DNA of 5,832 nucleotides, taken from Clostridiaceae bacterium. Lineage in GTDB: Bacteria; Bacillota_A; Clostridia; Acetivibrionales; Acetivibrionaceae. Every line of letters begins with the position of its first letter. Position 1 is the stretch's first letter. Below the pieces are notes generated by a model. The model searched no databases and was not told where the DNA came from. It saw only the letters and a program-made list of their open reading frames with translations. The position numbers were made by a program, and so were the translations under genes. Below are positions 1-4,001 of this stretch, piece by piece. The stretch spans positions 1 through 5,832 of the forward strand of contig JAAZCB010001274.1 in NCBI GenBank assembly GCA_012513545.1, written 5' to 3'.

Positions 1-333
1 ATCGTCCTGGAAAACCGGCTGGCCTGGGCAAAGTATGATATATATCCCGTTTCAACGGGGCATATACTGATCATCAGCAAACGCCATATCCCGGACTTCT
101 TTTCCACCACACCCGAAGAACGCCGGGCCATGAGCCAGCTGCTGGATGAAGCCAAAGAGATTCTGGACCAGGAGTATCACCCGGATGGTTACAACATCGG
201 AATAAACTGCGGGGAATATGCCGGGCAGACAGTGATGCACCTGCATATCCATCTGATCCCCCGTTACCGGGGAGACATGGAAAACCCCAAAGGCGGTGTG
301 AGAGGGGTCGTGCCGGAGAAGAGGGGGTATTGA
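1..333 (+). CDS. HIT (histidine triad) family nucleotide hydrolase, 5'-truncated
   Basis: This frame is open from the first base and ends at TGA 331-333, giving 110 residues; only the N-terminus is cut off by the window edge. The signature is the triad MHLHIHLIPR, whose three histidine codons lie at 238-252 (H-x-H-x-H). It is followed by the typical C-terminus GGVRGVVPEKRGY. Upstream, YPVSTGHILIISKRHI matches the usual HIT strand containing GH-(hydrophobic)-KRH. HIT proteins are cytoplasmic hydrolases or transferases acting on nucleotide phosphoramidates or dinucleoside polyphosphates; the middle His of the triad is the nucleophile in the family. From usual length (about 120-140 residues), roughly 10-25 residues are missing, probably including the CPFC-type zinc motif often found at the start of this subgroup. 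The substrate cannot be told. Base composition is GC-rich compared with the BREX genes to the right, and nothing links it to them functionally. Confidence 0.9.
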   Translation: MVLENRLAWAKYDIYPVSTGHILIISKRHIPDFFSTTPEERRAMSQLLDEAKEILDQEYHPDGYNIGINCGEYAGQTVMHLHIHLIPRYRGDMENPKGGVRGVVPEKRGY

Positions 334-475
334 GGTTGTAAAGATTCAACAGGGCAATTTAATTGATGCTGAAGGGGTGAAGATATTAATCGGAAATACC
401 TTACCCCTGGTCAGCAGAATCCATGATGAAATTGCTGATATGAAACTAATGTCAAACGCAGAAATCACAGCATGA
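302..475 (+). other. Start-less orphan reading frame in the convergent gap
   Basis: Between the HIT stop and the end of the minus-strand gene, one plus frame is open from just after a TGA at 299-301 to a TGA at 473-475. It overlaps the last 32 bases of the HIT gene and the last 11 bases of the opposing gene. The translated part beyond the HIT stop (for example KIQQGNLIDAEGVKILIGN, then LPLVSRIHDEIADMK) has a protein-like balance of hydrophobic and charged residues. No ATG lies near its beginning. The only options are ATT at 329 after the purine run GAAGAGGGGG, an internal GTG at 377-379, or late ATGs at 440 and 449. It could be the tail of a decayed gene, a tiny gene with a rare start, or chance. 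I do not recognise it. The gap also holds a weak inverted repeat (AGGGGT at 373-378, ACCCCT at 403-408) without a T-run, so no clear terminator is visible. Confidence 0.15.
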
Positions 476-992
476 ACTTATCCCAAACCTCCTGATGGGC
501 CTCGAATTCCCAGGATAAAGGGATTACTCTGAGTGAGCTTCCGGACGGAGTGAGCACCCACAGATAGAATTGATCAATCTGCCGCAGAGCCCCGATAAAG
601 CGCTGCTGGTTTTCAGGGTCGTCTCCCGCGATCAGCAATTCCATATCCCGGCCGCCTTCATGGAAGAAGAAATTGAACCTAAATACCAGGTCATACCCAC
701 GACCCCGCGGATTAATCCGGCTAAATACTGAAACATTCAAATAATAGTCCCGGCATAGCTCATCATCCTGGCATGGCCCATCTTCAAAAGATATCCCATC
801 AGCTTCGGCTTGCAAAAATTTTTCTTCAGCTTTATCACTCTTATAAATCAGATGAAAAGCTATAGGTTCTTCCTCATAATCATAGCGGCTTACACTGAGG
901 ACTATGCCATCTTCCTTGTATTGCCGCCAGTCGTGAAACATTTCGTCCAGTATGACCTCGTTTCCCAGCATAAAAAATGATTTATCCATCAT
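465..992 (-). CDS. Hypothetical protein, 175 residues, function unknown
   Basis: A complete minus-strand gene starting at ATG 992-990, with a second ATG directly after it at 989-987; either may be used. Upstream on the minus strand is GGGGATGAGGA. Its GGGG lies about 7 bases from the first ATG, while the AGGA abuts that ATG and lies 3 bases from the second. The product has no signal peptide or obvious membrane segment and looks cytoplasmic. The N-terminal two-thirds are acidic (DYEEEP, KAEEKF, CQDDELCRDYY). A strand-rich centre (YDLVFRFNFFFHEGG) is followed by DMELLIAGDDPENQQRFIGALRQID, which reads as a strand then an amphipathic helix. The C-terminus is rich in Trp and Phe. No catalytic motif or known family is evident. 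It is convergent with the HIT gene and divergent from the BREX operon. Its GC-rich composition matches the HIT side, so it is probably a resident gene. That it is a real gene is well supported by length, binding site and a TATAAT upstream. Confidence 0.75.
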   Translation of the reverse strand: MMDKSFFMLGNEVILDEMFHDWRQYKEDGIVLSVSRYDYEEEPIAFHLIYKSDKAEEKFLQAEADGISFEDGPCQDDELCRDYYLNVSVFSRINPRGRGYDLVFRFNFFFHEGGRDMELLIAGDDPENQQRFIGALRQIDQFYLWVLTPSGSSLRVIPLSWEFEAHQEVWDKFML

Positions 993-1000
993 TCCTCATC

Positions 1001-1036
1001 CCCATTAATGGTTATTATAACCCATAAATGGTAATA
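1001..1036 (-). promoter_or_regulatory. Promoter -10 flanked by two CC(A/T)6GG operator-like boxes
   Basis: A perfect palindrome CCATTAATGG (1002-1011) and a near-palindrome CCATAAATGG (1022-1031) are spaced exactly 20 bp apart, each preceded by C and followed by a T/A-rich tail (TTATTA, TAATA). Between them, on the minus strand, is a perfect TATAAT (1019-1014), which would start transcription close to 1007, just ahead of the minus-strand gene. No good -35 is visible at 16-18 bp spacing, which would fit a promoter needing an activator or a weak one. Two boxes two helical turns apart bracketing a -10 are typical of a dimeric regulator's operator. The regulator is unknown and the role is inferred. 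Confidence 0.4.
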
Positions 1037-1058
1037 GACTGACAGCTCCGCAATATAA

Positions 1059-1088
1059 AACACCGAAAGAACTGTTTTTCTTGGTGTT
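1059..1088 (-). terminator. Imperfect inverted repeat, possible weak terminator reading leftward
   Basis: AACACC at 1059-1064 pairs with GGTGTT at 1083-1088. The inner arms GAAAGAA and TTTTCTT extend the pairing with two G-T pairs and one mismatch around a CTGT loop. Read on the minus strand, the stem is followed by TTTATATT, so it could weakly stop transcripts entering from the right. Read on the plus strand there is no T-run. It lies between the two divergent genes, where it could equally be a protein-binding site. The stem is AT-rich apart from the outer six pairs, so confidence is low. Confidence 0.25.
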
Positions 1089-1128
1089 ACCTCCTGTGCT
1101 ATTAAATAATGCTGAAATATGTAACTAT

Positions 1129-1192
1129 AGGAGGAATCGACATTTATAAGATAGAATTTTATAACAAATATAGCATTATCTTTTATGTATAA
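1129..1192 (+). other. Consensus Shine-Dalgarno followed by a 16-codon frame beginning ATT
   Basis: AGGAGG at 1129-1134 is a perfect ribosome binding site, but no ATG, GTG or TTG follows at normal distance. At the ideal spacing of 7 bases is ATT (1142-1144), opening a 16-codon frame (IYKIEFYNKYSIIFYV) that stops at TAA 1190-1192. This might be a leader peptide with a non-standard start, a remnant of a displaced gene start, or coincidence. A complementary CCTCCT lies at 1090-1095 and could pair with this site in a transcript starting further left. Nothing proves translation. Confidence 0.15.
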
Positions 1193-1200
1193 TATTAATT

Positions 1201-1257
1201 ATGAGCAGGTTGTCGAATTTTTTATCGATGATTATAAAAAGTAGTAATATCAAATAA
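1201..1257 (+). other. 18-codon upstream frame ending 2 bases before brxP
   Basis: ATG at 1201 opens the frame MSRLSNFLSMIIKSSNIK, whose TAA (1255-1257) ends two bases before the brxP ATG at 1260. That distance would allow ribosomes finishing this frame to restart on brxP, which has no recognisable binding site of its own. However, this short frame also lacks a Shine-Dalgarno, and the candidate promoter at 1210-1238 would exclude its start from the transcript. It may be chance in AT-rich DNA. Confidence 0.12.
1210..1238 (+). promoter_or_regulatory. Candidate sigma-A promoter of the BREX operon
   Basis: TTGTCG (1210-1215, four of six matches to TTGACA) and TATAAA (1233-1238, five of six to TATAAT) are separated by 17 bp. 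Initiation would fall near 1244-1246, leaving a leader of only about 15 bases before the brxP ATG, with no Shine-Dalgarno. A second perfect TATAAT at 1188-1193 lies further upstream but has no recognisable -35 at normal spacing. Either could drive the operon; the whole stretch 1141-1260 is so AT-rich that matches are cheap. Confidence 0.4.
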
Positions 1258-1259
1258 AA

Positions 1260-3023
1260 ATGTATACGAAGTTTTATAGTCTTAGTAATGATCAGGGAGT
1301 TTTACGCGTGTGGTGCAAGAATTGTAATAGAGAAACAAATAGTGAAACATGTGAGCTTTGCGGTTGTACCACAGAACAAGATATACCTGTCTTGATTTAC
1401 TGGTGCAATGAATGTAAAACACCAATTATCAAAGCAGCAAACAGAATAGATATAAATATTTGCTCACTATGCGGAAGAGAAACTACTTATTTGTGTGCAG
1501 ATCTGCGGCCAGTATTTCCTGAAGAACGGTTGTTAATTGAGATATTAACCGCAAAACCATTTGAATATATCAATAAAACTGTTTGGGCGGCCAATAATCG
1601 CTATTACATTGATGGTGTAGCAAAGATGGTTACTATCAATGCATATAAAAAATATTCCGCTAAGCAAATCGCAGATATGTTGGATCTATATAAAAAACAA
1701 AATAGCTATAACTTTTTCAATCATTCCATGGAAAAGTTTATAAAGGCTAATTCAGAAAGACAACATTACATCTTCGATGAAGCTACTATGTTTATTAGGG
1801 ATACTGCCAAAGCATATTCTAATGAAAATATTGTGATATCATTTTCAGGTGGCAAAGATTCAACCGTTACCGCTGATTTAACTACACGCGCTTTAAGCAA
1901 TCCGAACTTAGTACATATATTTGGTGATACTACCCTTGAATTTCCTTTAACAACCGAATATGTTAAGCGGTTTAGAGAAAACAATCCAAGAGCAATATTT
2001 AAAATAGCAAAAAACAAAGAACAGGAGTTTTACAAAGTTTGTGAGGATATAGGGCCTCCGGCCAGGATGCTTCGCTGGTGTTGTTCTATGTTTAAGACTG
2101 GTCCGATTACTCGTGTACTTAACAACATGTATCAGGATAGTAATATTTTAACGTTTTATGGAATCCGGAAATGTGAATCGAATAGCAGAAGCAAATACAA
2201 TCGTATTGAAGATAATGCCGAATCAGTCAAGATACAAAAGCAAAAGGTAGCTTCTGCTATTTTTCATTGGAAAGATATTGATGTTTGGCTATACATTTTG
2301 AGCGAAGGCATAGACTTTAACGATGCATATAGGCTAGGCTATGACCGTGTAGGATGTTGGTGTTGTCCTAATAACAGCGAAAGAGCGCAGTTTCTTTCTC
2401 GGATTTACATGCCTGAGCAGTCAAAGAAATGGCGGGAGTTTTTGATTAACTTTGCTATTAAGATCGGTAAGGTGGATGCGGAAGCCTATGTCGACAGTGG
2501 TAAATGGAAAGCTCGCCAGGGTGGGAACGGTATTGCTGCAGCGGAAGATGTTAAAATCAAGTTTGCCAACTGTACAACTGAGGACAACGCTAAGGTATAT
2601 AAGCTTAACCACCCTGTTGATGATAACTTCTTAGGTTTATTAACTCCATTTGGTAAGATTACCAAGGAGCTTGGACGGAAGCTCATCCACGAAACTATTG
2701 TTCTTGATATAAAAACCAATGTGCCGATATTATCTGTTCAGCCTTTTTCACAGGATGAATATGAATATGCGGTGAAAATCAAGACAATGAATGTTGCGAA
2801 GTACGATGATTTGCAAAGAATGGTGGGCTATCAGGTTAGAAAATTCAATGCGTGTCGCAAATGTCTTAAATGCGAATCATTGTGTCGATTTGGTGCAATT
2901 TCCATCAGCGGTGATGAATATCGCATTAACGAAAGCAAGTGTAAGCGCTGCAAGATGTGCGTTACGGCTAAATACCTTGAAGGCGGCTGTTTGATGGATA
3001 AATACCTAAGAACAAAGGAGTAA
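1260..3023 (+). CDS. brxP: BrxP: PAPS-reductase-like PP-loop protein with zinc ribbons and ferredoxin-like tail (type IV BREX)
   Basis: A 587-residue protein built from three parts. Residues 19-71 hold four CxxC pairs (C19/C22, C31/C34, C49/C52, C68/C71), reading as two zinc ribbons. Residues about 170-400 form the adenine-nucleotide alpha-hydrolase core: the PP-loop SGGKDS at 196-201, the RWCCSMFKTGP block at 272-282, GIRKCESNSRS at 301-311 and GCWCCPNNS at 365-373. C274-C275 with C366-x2-C369 reproduces the CC...CxxC pattern that binds a [4Fe-4S] cluster in APS reductases. The C-terminal catalytic ECGLH-type cysteine motif of those reductases is absent. Residues 532-577 are ferredoxin-like: C532, C535, C538, C542, then C561, C564, C567 with the last ligand delayed to C577. 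In the family, the PP-loop activates a substrate with ATP; DndC and SspD of DNA phosphorothioation are relatives. An in-frame TAA at 1245-1247 rules out an earlier start. No Shine-Dalgarno precedes the ATG. As the first gene of the operon it fits BrxP of type IV BREX. Exact chemistry is unknown. Confidence 0.85.
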   Translation: MYTKFYSLSNDQGVLRVWCKNCNRETNSETCELCGCTTEQDIPVLIYWCNECKTPIIKAANRIDINICSLCGRETTYLCADLRPVFPEERLLIEILTAKPFEYINKTVWAANNRYYIDGVAKMVTINAYKKYSAKQIADMLDLYKKQNSYNFFNHSMEKFIKANSERQHYIFDEATMFIRDTAKAYSNENIVISFSGGKDSTVTADLTTRALSNPNLVHIFGDTTLEFPLTTEYVKRFRENNPRAIFKIAKNKEQEFYKVCEDIGPPARMLRWCCSMFKTGPITRVLNNMYQDSNILTFYGIRKCESNSRSKYNRIEDNAESVKIQKQKVASAIFHWKDIDVWLYILSEGIDFNDAYRLGYDRVGCWCCPNNSERAQFLSRIYMPEQSKKWREFLINFAIKIGKVDAEAYVDSGKWKARQGGNGIAAAEDVKIKFANCTTEDNAKVYKLNHPVDDNFLGLLTPFGKITKELGRKLIHETIVLDIKTNVPILSVQPFSQDEYEYAVKIKTMNVAKYDDLQRMVGYQVRKFNACRKCLKCESLCRFGAISISGDEYRINESKCKRCKMCVTAKYLEGGCLMDKYLRTKE

Positions 3024-3076
3024 ACCGAATAAAAAGCTTATCATTAAATCGAGTATTTAAACAAGTGAAATTATAT

Positions 3077-3082
3077 AAGGAG
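3077..3082 (+). promoter_or_regulatory. Ribosome binding site of the DUF4007 gene
   Basis: AAGGAG ends five bases before the ATG at 3088 and fixes that start. It is much stronger than anything in front of brxP. The 64-base gap between brxP and this gene (3024-3087) is otherwise AT-rich, with no hairpin-plus-T-run terminator visible, so the two are probably co-transcribed. Confidence 0.8.
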
Positions 3083-3087
3083 TTAAT

Positions 3088-3969
3088 ATGAGATTCAGAG
3101 CACATGATACATTTTTCATACGAAAAGGCTGGCTATATAAAGGAATTAAAAATGTTGTCCTTGACAGGACAGTCTTTATGGGCGATAACGGAAATCCTAT
3201 GGATATTTTAGGTATAGGTGCTAATATGGTAAAATCCCTACGGTATTGGCTTCAAGCTGTTGGGCTTACTGTTGAACCAAATGTAGGAAGAAAATATCAA
3301 ACCCTTACTCCTTTCGGTGAAATAGTCTATGAAAACGACAAATATTTTGAAGAAATAGGAACACTATGGCTTCTTCATTATAAGCTTGCAATTAACAAAG
3401 CTGAAGCAACGGCATGGTACTATTTCTTTAATGAATTTACTCGTAATGAGTTTAACCGAGATGATTTTGTTAAGCAGCTCAATAACTACATTCTGCTAAA
3501 TGGATCAGAGGTTTCCGAACGTTCTTTAGATGATGATTTTAATTGTATTATCAATACTTATGTACCAAGAATCAAATCTAATCCTGGCAAAATGCATCCT
3601 GAAAACAATATTGATTGTCCGCTTGGTGAACTATCGCTTATTGACATCGCAAATAAAAAAGCAAAGACCTATAAAAAAAGTGTTCCTAAACTTGACAGCA
3701 TACATCCATTGATAATCCTTGCGATTATTGTTGACCAAGCTCAAGGGGAAACGCAAATTAAGATTTCTTCTATTCAAAATGATAAATGTAATGCTGGAAA
3801 AGTGTTTAACCTTGATATTATCACATTGATTAGCTTACTTAATAAGATTGAGAGTATGGGATACATAAAGGTAGTTAGGACAGCTGGACTTGATTATATA
3901 GACATAAAAGAACAAAAAATTGACTTTTTAGGTTGTGTCAAAAAATACTATAGCGCAATTAATATATAG
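3088..3969 (+). CDS. DUF4007 family protein of type IV BREX operon
   Basis: A 293-residue protein, complete, with a good ribosome binding site. The opening AHDTFFIRKGWLYKG (residues 5-19) is the hallmark of DUF4007, in which an H-x-T-F start and a following W-L-x-K-G are typical. Residues about 40-80 (LGIGANMVKSLRYWLQAVGL, then LTPFGEIVYEND) look like a winged helix-turn-helix, with LTPFGE resembling the wing found in many marR-like and phage-type wHTH domains. The C-terminal stretch about 245-280 (LDIITLISLLNKIESMGYIKV) looks like a second winged-helix fold. The middle is helical, with aromatic-rich segments such as AWYYFFNEF. No catalytic motif, signal or membrane segment is seen, so a cytoplasmic DNA-binding or scaffold role is plausible, but this is inference. 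DUF4007 genes are known companions of PAPS-reductase-like genes in type IV BREX and similar defence loci, matching its place here between brxP and the brxC-like gene. Confidence 0.85.
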   Translation: MRFRAHDTFFIRKGWLYKGIKNVVLDRTVFMGDNGNPMDILGIGANMVKSLRYWLQAVGLTVEPNVGRKYQTLTPFGEIVYENDKYFEEIGTLWLLHYKLAINKAEATAWYYFFNEFTRNEFNRDDFVKQLNNYILLNGSEVSERSLDDDFNCIINTYVPRIKSNPGKMHPENNIDCPLGELSLIDIANKKAKTYKKSVPKLDSIHPLIILAIIVDQAQGETQIKISSIQNDKCNAGKVFNLDIITLISLLNKIESMGYIKVVRTAGLDYIDIKEQKIDFLGCVKKYYSAINI

Positions 3970-3990
3970 AAAGTGCCTCTAAGAAAGAAT

Positions 3991-3994
3991 GGAG
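3991..3994 (+). promoter_or_regulatory. Ribosome binding site of the brxC-like gene
   Basis: GGAG (within AATGGAGACAG) lies seven bases before the ATG at 4002 and supports that start. The 32-base gap after the DUF4007 stop has no terminator, so the third gene belongs to the same transcript. Confidence 0.7.
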
Positions 3995-4001
3995 ACAGAA
4001 T

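Noticed and set aside
52..349. Minus-strand open frames opposite the HIT gene
   Set aside because: They lie antisense to a clear HIT coding sequence, lack ribosome binding sites and show no protein-family features; they are by-products of its GC-rich codons.
373..408. Inverted repeat AGGGGT / ACCCCT as a terminator for the convergent genes
   Set aside because: The stem is only six pairs (eight with a wobble), the loop is about 20 bases and there is no T-run in either direction.
1106..1179. Eight-base inverted repeat ATAATGCT / AGCATTAT, interleaved with the CCTCCT/AGGAGG pair, as a pseudoknot
   Set aside because: Arms are 58 bases apart in very AT-rich DNA and do not extend; chance is a sufficient explanation without conservation data.
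1766..2719. Several 60-83 codon frames inside brxP on both strands
   Set aside because: All overlap the conserved PP-loop or C-terminal regions of brxP in other frames, with no independent signals.
1260..3023. Calling this gene dndC or a sulfate-assimilation cysH
   Set aside because: The zinc ribbons and ferredoxin-like tail, the missing C-terminal catalytic cysteine motif, and the neighbours DUF4007 and BrxC in place of dndD/dndE or sulfate genes point to BrxP.
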